From positions 106,492,021 through 106,556,020 of the forward strand of contig CM063509.1 in assembly GCA_032207245.1 (NCBI GenBank): a DNA stretch of 64,000 nucleotides, written 5' to 3'. Shown here in pieces: positions 63,611 through 64,000 of this stretch (the stretch's first letter is position 1; each line of letters begins with the position of its first letter). The translations under genes and the position numbers were made by a program. The notes beneath the pieces are model-generated. The model saw only the letters and a list, made by a program, of their open reading frames with translations, had not been told where the DNA came from and ran no database searches. Source of the DNA: Pardosa pseudoannulata. Lineage: Eukaryota > Arthropoda > Arachnida > Araneae > Lycosidae.

Positions 63611-64000
63611 TCTGAACAGCCATTACATTATGACCACCCTATTAATAACATGTAGGACCACCTTTACCCCTCAAAACTGCCAGCACCCGGCATGGCATTG
63701 ACTCCAGAAGGTGCTGATAGGTAGTCTGAGGTAACTGGTATCAAGCGTTCACAAAATGGTTCTGCAATTCCTGAACATTGCAAAGTGGTAGCGTAGCATA
63801 GCAGTATGAATTTGATTTTCCAGGTGGGACCACAAATGCTCTATCTGATTGTCAAGCGAATTTAGAAGCCAAGCCATGACTTGAAAGTACTGGAATGTTC
63901 TTCGAAATACTCCCTAATAATTCAACCCTTATGACATGGTGCATTAACCTGTTGGTAAATGTCATTCTCTGCCAGAAATACTATTGTCATGAATGGGTGA
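63611..64000 (-). mobile_element. Tc1-like transposon relic, cut by the window edge
   Basis: Left terminus 'cagccattacattatgacca' follows a short TA tract. On the minus strand the degenerate frame keeps QVNAPCHKG, IREYFEEHSSTFKSW and pieces of the 'NPIEHLW' and 'SMPRR' blocks of Tc1 DDE transposases, with stops. The rest lies right of the window. Confidence 0.75.

Overview
The window is strongly AT-rich eukaryotic DNA with spliceosomal introns, many microsatellites and many decayed transposons. It carries no bacterial gene structure. The one host gene is an arthropod-type 'putative phosphoenolpyruvate synthase'. Together with tRNA-derived SINEs, Tc1/mariner, Tigger, hAT and piggyBac relics, this suggests an arthropod, most likely a chelicerate such as a spider. 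The lineage call rests on remembered family distribution and is an inference.

Host gene. I assembled 26 exons on the + strand between 4903 and 62366 that join in one open reading frame of 835 complete codons, with no internal stop and compatible splice phases at every junction as drawn. In order they encode: the end of the family's N-terminal accessory region (4903-5270), the PPDK_N / ATP-grasp nucleotide-binding region (7881-29259), a long helical linker (31658-53217), and the conserved block that precedes the swivelling phosphohistidine domain (59523-62366). The protein start lies left of the window. The swivelling domain with the catalytic His lies to the right. The ATP-binding signatures are badly altered: the Lys loop, the RSSA-GED loop, the G-Q-x-x-T turn and the GLGE loop are all lost. 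The fold landmarks CWASQF, DP-TGNPS, IEW, IQIRPIT and HGHRSQDE are kept. This looks like a pseudoenzyme, or a very young pseudogene of a PEP-synthase-like protein, and is the most interesting thing here.

Layout. 1-4900: repeats only (SINE tail, piggyBac-like end, hAT-like element). 4.9-31.7 kb: exons 1-14. Their introns hold a non-LTR RNase H fragment, a diverged tandem duplication near 9-10 kb, a TIR element at 13.1-13.8 kb, SINEs, a Tigger relic, microsatellites, an exact three-unit 164-bp tandem repeat inside a MITE, and a mariner relic. 31.7-53.2 kb: exons 15-23. Their introns are very repeat-rich, with four-copy MITE family members, another non-LTR fragment, piggyBac MITEs, a foldback MITE, a mariner transposase relic and the two best SINEs. 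53.2-64 kb: exons 24-26, a solo LTR, an LTR-like GC-richer block, a SINE, and the right-edge Tc1 relic. No rRNA gene, functional tRNA gene, CRISPR array or promoter could be supported.
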